Of a stretch of DNA of 64,000 bases, positions 46,032 to 54,018 are shown one piece after another. The stretch covers positions 94,055-158,054 of the forward strand of contig JAJOLK010000004.1 in assembly GCA_021173225.1 (NCBI GenBank), given 5' to 3'. Within the stretch, counting starts at the first letter, position 1; every line of letters begins with the position of its first letter. Below the pieces are notes generated by a model. It did no database searches, was not told the DNA's origin, and saw only the letters and a program-made list of their open reading frames with translations. Position numbers and translations under genes: made by a program. The DNA is from Phycisphaerales bacterium PN19_bin_20. Its GTDB lineage: Bacteria; Planctomycetota; Phycisphaerae; Phycisphaerales; UBA1924.

Positions 46032-48901
46032 AGCGCGCACCGAGGAACCAACGCGCCGGCGCACATGGCACACCGCCGCGCGCGGCACGACGCGTCAAGG
46101 TCGAGGCCGAGTCAGTTGATCCACCTGCGCCAGCGCCCACGCAAGCCGATCCGCTCGGGCCCGCGCACGCGTGGTTCGCGTCAAGGGGCTGGACGCCGTT
46201 TGCTTTCCAGAGCCAGGTCTGGTCGGCGTACCTCGCCGGGCGTAGCGGACTGGTCCACGCGCCCACGGGCATGGGCAAGACCCTGGCGGTTGCGCTGGGC
46301 CCGATGCTTGAAGCACTCGCGATCGGGCCCACGCCGCGCGGCCTGCGTCTACTTTGGCTCACGCCGCTGCGTGCGCTCGCCGCCGATACTGCTGGCGCGT
46401 TGCAGGCCGCCGTAGAGGGCCTAGACCTTTCGTGGCGAGTTGAGCTTCGCACCGGCGACACGCCGCAGGCCCGCAAGGCCAAGCAGCGCGCCGCGATGCC
46501 CGAGGTGCTGGTGACCACGCCCGAGTCACTCAGCGTGCTGCTGAGCTACGCCGACATCGCCGGGCCGCCGTCGATGGACCCAGATGCGCCCAATAGCAGC
46601 CCGCTCGCCGGGCTCCGCTGCGTCGTGGTTGACGAGTGGCACGAGCTGCTGGGCACCAAGCGCGGCGTGCAAACCGAGCTGGCCCTCGCGCGACTGCGAT
46701 CACTCTCCCCTCGGCCACTCGCCCTACAGCCATTCACCCCACACCCGCGCGCCACACATCCACGCGCGACACAAGCACCCGTCCACGCGCTACCAATTCC
46801 CGGCCTGAGAGTGTGGGGTCTCTCGGCCACGATGGGCAACACCAGTCAAGCGATGGACGTGCTGGTGGGGCCCGCGCACGCCTCGCAGCGCCGCAGCACA
46901 GCCACCGCCGCCACCGAAGCCACCGCCGCCAACCTCGCTCACGCGCCCCTGCTGGTCCGCGGCGAGGGCCGCAAAGCCTACGAGTTCAGCACGCTGATCC
47001 CGCGTGACATCGAGCGCTTCCCGTGGGCCGGGCACCTGGGGCTGCGACTGCTGCCGCAGGTCATCCAGCAGATCGCGCGGGCCCGCAGCACGCTGATCTT
47101 CACCAACACGCGCGGGCAGGCCGAGATCTGGTTCCAGGCGCTGCTGCAGGCCGACGACGCGCTGATGGGCAGCGTCGCGCTGCACCACGGCTCGCTTGCT
47201 CGCCAGCTTCGGGCCAAGGTCGAGCATGCGCTCGCCACCGGCCAACTGCGGGCGTGTGTGTGCACCAGCAGCCTTGACTTGGGCGTTGACTTCGCGCCCG
47301 TTGACCAGGTGATCCAGATCGGTTCCCCCAAGGGCGTGGCGCGGTTTCTACAACGCGCGGGGCGCAGTGGGCACCAGCCCGGTGCCGTCAGCCGCGTGGT
47401 CTGCGTGCCGACCAACGCGCTTGAATTAGTTGAGTTTGCGGCCGCACGTTCCGCGATTTCAGTGGTAGGTGATGTGCAGGTTGAGGCCCGCACGCCGTTG
47501 TGCCTGGCGCTGGACGTGCTGGTCCAGCACATGCTCACCCTCGCGGTTGGCGGCGGGTTTAACGCCCAGCAACTTGTTGCCGAGGTCCGCCAAACCAACG
47601 CCTTCGCCACGCTCACCGACCAGCAGTGGGGCTGGTGTCTTGACTACGTGCAGCGCGGCGGGCCTGCGCTGGCAGGCTACGCACGCTATCAGCGGGCCGT
47701 GCTTGATGAGCCCACAGGACTCTATCGCGTCGCGCCCGGCGCGCTCGCCCGCGCGCACCGCATGAGTATCGGCACCATCGTCGGCGACCAGGGCATGCTC
47801 GTGAAGTTCACGACCGGGCGCGTCCTCGGCAACGTAGAGGAAGGCTTCATCGCCCGCATGAAGCCCGGCGACGTCTTCGCATTCTCCGGTCGCGTGCTAG
47901 AGCTCGTTCGCGTCCGCGGCATGGACGCGATCGTCCGCCCCGCCAAGCGTGCCAAGGGCAACGTCCCGAGTTGGCAGGGGGCCCGCATGCCGCTCTCAAG
48001 CCAGCTCGCCGGCGCGGTGCGCGAGCTGATGGGCCAGGCCCAGCTTGGCCACTTCGACGGCCCCGAGATGCGGGCCGCCGAGCCCGTCCTGCGCCTTCAA
48101 GCACAATGGAGCCGCCTGCCAGCGCCCAACGTGCTGCTGATCGAGCACAACCTGCTGCCCGATGGGCACCACGCGTTTGTCTACCCCCTCGCCGGCCGTT
48201 TGGTGCACGAGGGCCTCGCGGCCCTGTGCGCCCACCGCCTCAGCGCGCAGCACCCGCGCAGCTTCACCCTCGCCGCGGCGGACCACGGCTTTCACCTGCA
48301 CTGTGCCACGCCATTTGAGCTTGACGCCGCCGCATGGCGCACGGTGCTGTCTCGCGCGTATCTCGCCGATGACGTGCTGGCCGCGATGAACGCCGCCGGG
48401 CTCGCGCGCCGCCAGTTCCGTGAGGTCGCGCGCGTCGCCGGCCTGGTTACTCAGGGCTTCCCGGGCGAGCGCGTCGGCACGCGCCAGCTGCAGGCCTCCG
48501 CCGAGATGTTCTACGACGTGCTCACGCAGTTTGACGAGGGCAACCTGCTGCTCGACCAATCGCGCCGAGAGGTGCTCGAAAAGCAGCTCGAGCTGTCGCG
48601 CATGGAATCGGCCCTGCGCGAGATCGAGTCTGTCGAGATTATCGTCATGCGCCCCGACCGGTTGACGCCCCTGGCCTTCCCGCTGTGGGTCGACTCGCTG
48701 CGCGAGCAGGTCAGCACCGAACGCTGGACCGTCCGCATGCAGCGCATGCTCGGCGAGCTTGAGCGCGAGGCCGGGCCAGTGCTCCAGTCACGGCCGGCCA
48801 GATCGGCGTTTGTACAGGTGGCCCAAGTGCAGCCAGCAATCGCCGTAGAGATCGCATCCCCGCGCCCGCGCAGGCGCCCAAAGATCAACGCGAAACCGTG
48901 A
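46028..48901 (+). CDS. Lhr-type ligase-associated DExH helicase
   Basis: A 957-residue superfamily 2 helicase. Walker A is in HAPTGMGKTLAVAL (about residue 77-90), the DExH box in VVVDEWHELLG (about 200), and helicase motifs IV-VI follow: STLIFTNTRGQAEIWFQALL, TSSLDLGVDFAPVDQVIQ and FLQRAGRSGHQPG. The C-terminal Lhr extension (winged helix and beta-barrel) makes up the last half. This group acts with the ligase, exonuclease and PdeM nuclease in a DNA-damage response operon. The start overlaps the ligase stop and the stop overlaps the PdeM start, so all three are coupled. Confidence 0.93.
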   Translation: MKRAPRNQRAGAHGTPPRAARRVKVEAESVDPPAPAPTQADPLGPAHAWFASRGWTPFAFQSQVWSAYLAGRSGLVHAPTGMGKTLAVALGPMLEALAIGPTPRGLRLLWLTPLRALAADTAGALQAAVEGLDLSWRVELRTGDTPQARKAKQRAAMPEVLVTTPESLSVLLSYADIAGPPSMDPDAPNSSPLAGLRCVVVDEWHELLGTKRGVQTELALARLRSLSPRPLALQPFTPHPRATHPRATQAPVHALPIPGLRVWGLSATMGNTSQAMDVLVGPAHASQRRSTATAATEATAANLAHAPLLVRGEGRKAYEFSTLIPRDIERFPWAGHLGLRLLPQVIQQIARARSTLIFTNTRGQAEIWFQALLQADDALMGSVALHHGSLARQLRAKVEHALATGQLRACVCTSSLDLGVDFAPVDQVIQIGSPKGVARFLQRAGRSGHQPGAVSRVVCVPTNALELVEFAAARSAISVVGDVQVEARTPLCLALDVLVQHMLTLAVGGGFNAQQLVAEVRQTNAFATLTDQQWGWCLDYVQRGGPALAGYARYQRAVLDEPTGLYRVAPGALARAHRMSIGTIVGDQGMLVKFTTGRVLGNVEEGFIARMKPGDVFAFSGRVLELVRVRGMDAIVRPAKRAKGNVPSWQGARMPLSSQLAGAVRELMGQAQLGHFDGPEMRAAEPVLRLQAQWSRLPAPNVLLIEHNLLPDGHHAFVYPLAGRLVHEGLAALCAHRLSAQHPRSFTLAAADHGFHLHCATPFELDAAAWRTVLSRAYLADDVLAAMNAAGLARRQFREVARVAGLVTQGFPGERVGTRQLQASAEMFYDVLTQFDEGNLLLDQSRREVLEKQLELSRMESALREIESVEIIVMRPDRLTPLAFPLWVDSLREQVSTERWTVRMQRMLGELEREAGPVLQSRPARSAFVQVAQVQPAIAVEIASPRPRRRPKINAKP

Positions 48902-49725
48902 CACTCGTTCAAGCCCAGCCCGAAGCCCCAGCCTGCGTGATCAGCCACGCCGGTGGCACGCTGCACCTGCTGCCGCAGCGCGCCGCATGGTGGCCCGAGC
49001 AGCGCGCGCTGCTCGTTGCCGACGTACACCTGGGCAAAGCGACCAGCTTCGCGGCCTTGGGCGTGCCACTCGGGCCCGCTGCTCTGGGCGGAACGACCCG
49101 CACCGACCTGGTCCGCCTCGCTGAGCTGGTCCGCGCTCTGGGCGCGCAGCACCTCGTGGTCCTGGGTGACTTGCTCCACGCCGCGCACGGCTGCGACCAC
49201 CACGTGCTCGCGGCACTCACTGACTTTGGCCGCGAGCTCCGCCAGACCGCCGCGCTCACGCTCGTCCGTGGCAATCACGATGACAAGGCTGGCGACCCGC
49301 CGCCCGAGGCCCGGTTCGTCTGTGTGGACCAGCCGTGGGCGCTGGGCGCGCTGATGTGCCGCCACCACCCGCCACTTCAGCCGCCAGTTCAGCCGCCTGC
49401 TCAGCCGCGAGCTCAGCCGCCACTTCATCCGCCAGCGCAGCGAGAATCGCTCTCCGAGGCCGCCAGCTGCGCGCAGCACATCTCGGCACTCAGCGCAATC
49501 GCGCGCGAAGTCCACCCGCCGCTGACGCTCTGCGGGCACATCCACCCCGCTGTTTCGCTGCGCGACATGACCCGCCGCCGCGAGCGTGCACCCTGCTTCT
49601 GGCTCAGCAGTGGGGTTTTGGTCTTGCCAGCGTTCGGCAGCTTTACGGGTGGCAAGGCGATCAATCCCCGCCCCGGTGACGCGGTCTTTGCCGTCGGGCC
49701 AGACGCCGTGCTCCGCGTCCGGTAA
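48898..49725 (+). CDS. PdeM-type ligase-associated metallophosphoesterase
   Basis: A 275-residue calcineurin-like phosphoesterase. The metal ligands are DVHLGKA, LGDLLH, RGNHDD and GHIHP. Asp, His and Asn are in the right order for PdeM, the nuclease linked to Lhr and the ligase. A Gln-Pro-Pro repeat (about residues 160-180) is inserted between the metal-binding strands, in a place where family members have only a short loop. The GTG start overlaps the helicase stop (GTGA). Role: DNA 3' or nick processing in the same repair operon, inferred from context. Confidence 0.92.
   Translation: MTLVQAQPEAPACVISHAGGTLHLLPQRAAWWPEQRALLVADVHLGKATSFAALGVPLGPAALGGTTRTDLVRLAELVRALGAQHLVVLGDLLHAAHGCDHHVLAALTDFGRELRQTAALTLVRGNHDDKAGDPPPEARFVCVDQPWALGALMCRHHPPLQPPVQPPAQPRAQPPLHPPAQRESLSEAASCAQHISALSAIAREVHPPLTLCGHIHPAVSLRDMTRRRERAPCFWLSSGVLVLPAFGSFTGGKAINPRPGDAVFAVGPDAVLRVR
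49374..49436 (+). repeat. Degenerate 12-15 base repeat in the PdeM-like gene
   Basis: Copies near cagccgcc with variants, encoding Gln-Pro-Pro units between metal-binding motifs. Confidence 0.7.
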
Positions 49726-49915
49726 AACCGCGTCAAGCTTCGCTTCTTCGCCAGCCGTCCTGCGGCCCAGTCCACCCCCGGCGCGTGTGCCACAGGCGCG
49801 GGTGGCGCGGCAGCAAGAACACTGGTTGTCCGTCTCAGGCTCCAGTCGTGTCCTGCGCGCGTCGATCTCTGAAGACCGCGGGGGTGGAATCCTCCGACGG
49901 CTGGGGCATACGGCA

Positions 49916-51088
49916 ATGGCAGTCAATCCGGGCAACGTCCAACCTGGTGGTTCCGGGAACACCATCCGCCTCCGCGAGGCGGAGCTGCTCGCGCTTAACA
50001 AAGAGCTCGACGCCGCCAGCACAGGCGGCGACTTCAAACGCCGCACCGTGCGGTGGGACTTCCTCAAGGGCTCGGTCCGCATCGAGGTGTCGCAGCCCGG
50101 CGGCGCGATAACCAACCTGCGCTACGCGGCGCGGAACCTCTCCAGCGACGGGGTCGGCATCCTGCACCGCTCCTACGTCCACGCGGGCACCGGGTGCAAC
50201 GTCTACCTGCCCAAGCCCGACGGGACTGAGACCGCGGTCGCCGCCACGGTCATGCGATGCAAGCACTTCAAGGGCCTGATCCACGAGGTGGGCATCAAGT
50301 TCAAGAAGGCCATCAACATCCGCGACTTCATGAGCGTCGACCCGCTCGAAGGCCGCTTCACCCTTGAGTACGTCGACCCCGCCCGCCTGACCGGCTCACT
50401 GCTCTACATTGACGACTCGCCGATGGACCGCAGGCTTGTCCGCCACTTTCTTAAGGACACTTCGCTGAACGTCGCCGCCGTCGAGACCGCCGCGGAGGCC
50501 ATCGCCCGCGTCAAGGAGCCCTTCGACGTCCTGCTGATCGACAACGACCTGCCCGACATGCCCGGGACGCAGCTCGCCGAAGTTCTTCGTAACGCCGGCG
50601 TCACCCAGCCGATGATCATGATCACCGCCGACAAGCGCATCACGCTCAAGGAGGTCGCCCGCGGGGTCAAAATCAACGCCATCGTCCAGAAGCCCGTCAA
50701 TCAGGAGAAGCTCCTGCAGGCTATCGGCGAGTTTCTGCTGCTCGACGGCGCGGCCAACGAAGGGGCCGGCGCGCTGTACACCACGCTCAAGACCGAAGAG
50801 CCGACCCACCAGTTCGTCGCTGAGTTCATCGAGGAGCTGCGGGCCTTTGTCATCAAGCTCCAGCAGCAGATCCAGGCCGAGGACGTCCAAGGCGTCCGCC
50901 GCCAGTGCTACCAGATCCGCGGTGCCGCGCCGACGCTGGGCTTCGGACCCGTGGGCGACGCCGCCGAGGCCGCCATGGTGATGCTCGACGCCACCGCGAG
51001 CATCACCGAGTCGTCCAAAACGCTTCGGCACCTCATCGGCACCTGCATGCGAGTGAAGGTCCGTGACGATACCCGGAAGGCCGCCTAG
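49916..51088 (+). CDS. PilZ-receiver-HPt-like signalling protein
   Basis: A 390-residue cytoplasmic signalling protein. The first 160 residues form a PilZ-like barrel (KRRTVRWDFLKGSVRIEVS, NLSSDGVGI, VGIKFKKAINIRDFM); c-di-GMP binding is possible, because the Arg and DxSxxG-type NLSSDG residues are recognisable. A receiver domain follows: acidic YIDDSPMDRR, phospho-acceptor Asp209 in LLIDNDLPDMPG, MITADK and QKPVNQ, all conserved. The last 100 residues are HPt-like (YQIRGAAPTLGFG) but have Tyr332 where the His is usual. ATG 49916 chosen; the frame opens at 49586 without family sequence. It converges with queF. Confidence 0.82.
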   Translation: MAVNPGNVQPGGSGNTIRLREAELLALNKELDAASTGGDFKRRTVRWDFLKGSVRIEVSQPGGAITNLRYAARNLSSDGVGILHRSYVHAGTGCNVYLPKPDGTETAVAATVMRCKHFKGLIHEVGIKFKKAINIRDFMSVDPLEGRFTLEYVDPARLTGSLLYIDDSPMDRRLVRHFLKDTSLNVAAVETAAEAIARVKEPFDVLLIDNDLPDMPGTQLAEVLRNAGVTQPMIMITADKRITLKEVARGVKINAIVQKPVNQEKLLQAIGEFLLLDGAANEGAGALYTTLKTEEPTHQFVAEFIEELRAFVIKLQQQIQAEDVQGVRRQCYQIRGAAPTLGFGPVGDAAEAAMVMLDATASITESSKTLRHLIGTCMRVKVRDDTRKAA

Positions 51089-51110
51089 TTGTGCCAGGTA
51101 AACCGCGCCG

Positions 51111-51539
51111 CTACAGCGTCTTCCACTGCTCGGGCACCTTGCCGTGCTCGGCACGGATCACCGAGCGGATGCCACCGCGCCCGCGCCAGTGCGTCACGAT
51201 CTGCAGCCACACCGGCATGAGCATCCGGGCTAGATCGTCGCGGATCGTGTTGGTCACGGCCTCGTAGTAGATGCCCTCGTTGCGGAAGCTCTGGTAGTAC
51301 ATCTTCAGGCTCTTGAGCTCTACGCACCCGCCAGCAGGCGCACCGTTAGCCCGCCCCTTACCAGACCTCTTGCTGGCGCTTATCCCCGGCGCGGCCGGCT
51401 GGTACCGCAACACCACGCTCGCAAAGTCCGGGTGCCCGGTCATGGGGCAGACGCTGGTGAACTCATCGCTGATGTGCTCAATCACAAACGGCTGGTCGCT
51501 GGGGGTCGCAAAGGCCTCCAGTAGCGTGCGGTCTGGCAT
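51111..51539 (-). CDS. queF: 7-cyano-7-deazaguanine reductase (QueF)
   Basis: Reduces preQ0 to preQ1 with NADPH in queuosine biosynthesis (cytoplasm). The 142-residue protein has the catalytic Cys in FTSVCPMTGHPDFA and the QueF signature CVELKSLKMYYQSFRNEGI. A short insertion (SASKRSGKGRANGAPAG) between them is unusual. The C-terminal THWRGRGGIRSVI is typical of the short form. ATG 51539; a TTG nine bases upstream is less likely. A QueD-type gene lies 6 kb further along, so both pathway steps are in the region. Confidence 0.92.
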   Translation of the reverse strand: MPDRTLLEAFATPSDQPFVIEHISDEFTSVCPMTGHPDFASVVLRYQPAAPGISASKRSGKGRANGAPAGGCVELKSLKMYYQSFRNEGIYYEAVTNTIRDDLARMLMPVWLQIVTHWRGRGGIRSVIRAEHGKVPEQWKTL

Positions 51540-51558
51540 AGGGCCCAAGCCTACGCGC

Positions 51559-52569
51559 TCAGCGGTACCGCGTCAGCAGCTCTTCGATTGGCGCCTGGTT
51601 ACGGTTGATCGCCAGCGACCGCCGCAGCGCCGCCACCGCCCGGTCACGCGCCCCAACGTCCCGTTTGTCAGACCAGTGCCAGAGGTTCAGTTCGCAAACG
51701 CCGACCCCGTTGAGCGCCGGGAAGTAGTCCGGCTCCAGGCGCAGCGCCGCCTGAAAGCTGCTCATCGCCTGGTCGTACTGCTCAAGCTTAAAATGCGCGT
51801 AACCCAGCCGCTCGTGCGCCGGCGCTGACGGGCTCGTCCGCACCAGCTGCTCCAGCGTGCTGCGCATCTCCTCGAACCGGTCGTTGTTCTTGAGCGCCTC
51901 GGCGTATCCCAGCAGCAGCCGCGGCGTCAGCTCCATGAACTCAGTGGCCTGCTGATACTCAACCACCGCCTCGCCGTGACGCCCCATGTCTGAGTACACC
52001 GCCGCCAGGTTGACCCGCGCCGGGCCCGAGCGCGGATTCAGCCGCACCGCCCGCTCGCCAAACACCAGCGCCTGCGCGTTCTCGCCAAGCTGGTAGTACG
52101 CTGCGCTGATGTTCAGGTTGGACTGGAAGTCATCAGGCTTGACGGCCAGAGCCCGCAAGTACGCGCCGATCGCGTCGGTCACCCGGTCCAGCAGATGCAG
52201 CATCAGCCCGTGGTAATACTGCGCGTCGAAGTTCTCAGGCTGAAGCTGGGCCGCGCGGGCGTACTTGCCCTCCGCTCGCCCATAGTCGCCCTCCAGCCGG
52301 TAGATGTCTGCCACGCCAAGGTGCGCGTCAACCAGCACCGGGTTGATCGCCAGGGCACGCAAAAACTCGTCCAACGCACGGCGGCGATCACCCGCCACCA
52401 GCGCACCCTCGCCAGCGGCAAGGTGCAAGATCTCGGGCCCATTGCCGGGCCCAGAAATGCCATCACGAGAAGCGCTGCCCGGCTTGTTCGAGCAAGCCCC
52501 AAGCGCCAGCGGCATCGCCAACAACGCCAGCGCCCCCAGGCGAGCTACGCCGTGCGCCACGCGATGCAT
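51559..52569 (-). CDS. TPR-repeat lipoprotein
   Basis: A 336-residue protein with a lipoprotein signal peptide ending LALGAC (lipobox) and about eight tetratricopeptide-like repeats of 34 residues (for example ALDEFLRALAINPVLVDAHLG, YGRAEGKYARAAQLQPENFDA, DRVTDAIGAYLRALAVKPDD). TPR arrays bind other proteins, so this is a likely periplasm-facing scaffold. ATG at 52569 gives a clean signal peptide; an ATG at 52626 is also possible and would add a hydrophilic lead. The gene follows queF closely on the same strand. No specific partner is known. Confidence 0.85.
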   Translation of the reverse strand: MHRVAHGVARLGALALLAMPLALGACSNKPGSASRDGISGPGNGPEILHLAAGEGALVAGDRRRALDEFLRALAINPVLVDAHLGVADIYRLEGDYGRAEGKYARAAQLQPENFDAQYYHGLMLHLLDRVTDAIGAYLRALAVKPDDFQSNLNISAAYYQLGENAQALVFGERAVRLNPRSGPARVNLAAVYSDMGRHGEAVVEYQQATEFMELTPRLLLGYAEALKNNDRFEEMRSTLEQLVRTSPSAPAHERLGYAHFKLEQYDQAMSSFQAALRLEPDYFPALNGVGVCELNLWHWSDKRDVGARDRAVAALRRSLAINRNQAPIEELLTRYR

Positions 52570-52827
52570 TGGGGCATCATCCTGGTTCCGACTTGCACAG
52601 ACTGACTCAAACGAAGGCTGCTTCATGGTCTCGCCTGCGATCAAACTCTTCGTCAACGGGGTCCGCCGCTCAACGGTGCGCGGCACCCGCCCCGCGCCGC
52701 CCCGGGGCCTTCCCTAGAGACACACACTATCGACCAACTCGCGCACTGTCGAACAGCCTTCGCACCCACCCGGGTGCCAGCGCAGGCCGCGACCACCCCC
52801 GTCCGTAACCGACATCCAACCAAAGAC

Positions 52828-53994
52828 CTATTTTTTGCCCTGACCCTCCGCCACCTTCGCCTTGGGAATCACCTTCTTGCGCGGCAGCGCCCTCGCAACC
52901 ATCTTCGGCCCACCCGCACCACCACTCCCGCCCGCACCATCACTTTCACCCGCACCACCACCCTCAGCACCACCACTTCCACCACCGCCCCCAGCACCAC
53001 CCTCCACCATCGGCAGCGTCACAGGCAGCGCGGCCCGTGCCGTTCCCACGTTTATCAGCGCCCGCAGCCGCCCGACATTGACAAGGTCAAAGTCCGTCTC
53101 CAGCTCGCTCGCAGGCACGCCTGCGCTCAGCCGAGCCGCCCCCGGCACTTCGGCCCCCGGCACTTTGGCCCGCGCGCCCTTGGGCGTCTCCATGATCTTC
53201 GGCACATCTCGAAACGCCGGGTGGTTGACGAACGCCGCAAACCCATCGAGCCCGATGCTGCCCTCGCCGATGTGCTGATGCCGGTCGCGCTTGCTGCCCA
53301 TCGCGGTCATGCTGTCATTTAGGTGCAGGCAGCGGATCGTCCCCGCGCCCAGCACGCTCAGGGCCCGCTGGATCGTCGCTTGCGCACTGGCGCGTGAAGC
53401 ACAGTCGTACCCCGCGCTGTGCGCATGACAGCTATCGATGCAAAAGCCCAGCCGCTCCGCCGGCGCGCCCAAGCTCATCGCCAGGGCCCGAACCTCAGCC
53501 AACTGCTCGAACCGCGCGCCGATGGTCGTCCCCGCGCCCACGACGTCCTCCAGGCACAGCACCGTGCGCCCCGCAAGGCGCGCTCTCAGCAATCCCGCCA
53601 GCGCCTCGGCGATCGCCCGCACCCCGCCCTCGACCGTGCCGGTGGTGAACGCCCCAGGGTGGAACACCAGCAGCCCGATGCCCAGCGCCTCGCACCGGTC
53701 GATCTCTTCGCCCATCAGCGCCAGTGACTGTGCCGCCAGCCCCGGCTCGGGCGACGCCAGATTAATCAGGTAGCTCGCGTGCGAGACGGTGCGCTGCACG
53801 CCGCCCTCTCCGGGCGACCACCCAGCCTGCGTCAGTGCCGTGCGCCACGCCGTGATCGTCGCCGCCGTCAGTGGGGGGGCCTTCCACTGCTGCTGGTTCT
53901 TCGTGAACACCTGCAAGCAGTCAAGCCCCAGGCGCCCGGCGTGCTCGACAGCCAGGTGCAGACCGCCCGCGATAGAGAGGTGCGATCCGAACAT
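52828..53994 (-). CDS. nfo: Endonuclease IV (AP endonuclease)
   Basis: A 388-residue apurinic-site endonuclease of the xylose-isomerase-type barrel. The three-metal site is seen in HASYLINLASP, FHPGAF, EDVVGAG (Glu), CIDSCHAHSAGYD, LHLNDS and DRHQHIGEGSIG. The core ends near residue 300. The last 80 residues are Gly-rich then Lys-rich (RKKVIPKAKVAEGQGKK), outside the family, possibly for DNA contact. Start at ATG 53994. It is divergent from uvrB, whose GTG lies 24 bases away, so control sequences must overlap coding DNA. Confidence 0.93.
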   Translation of the reverse strand: MFGSHLSIAGGLHLAVEHAGRLGLDCLQVFTKNQQQWKAPPLTAATITAWRTALTQAGWSPGEGGVQRTVSHASYLINLASPEPGLAAQSLALMGEEIDRCEALGIGLLVFHPGAFTTGTVEGGVRAIAEALAGLLRARLAGRTVLCLEDVVGAGTTIGARFEQLAEVRALAMSLGAPAERLGFCIDSCHAHSAGYDCASRASAQATIQRALSVLGAGTIRCLHLNDSMTAMGSKRDRHQHIGEGSIGLDGFAAFVNHPAFRDVPKIMETPKGARAKVPGAEVPGAARLSAGVPASELETDFDLVNVGRLRALINVGTARAALPVTLPMVEGGAGGGGGSGGAEGGGAGESDGAGGSGGAGGPKMVARALPRKKVIPKAKVAEGQGKK

Positions 53995-54018
53995 GCCCGA
54001 CGCTAGGGGCCGTCGCGG

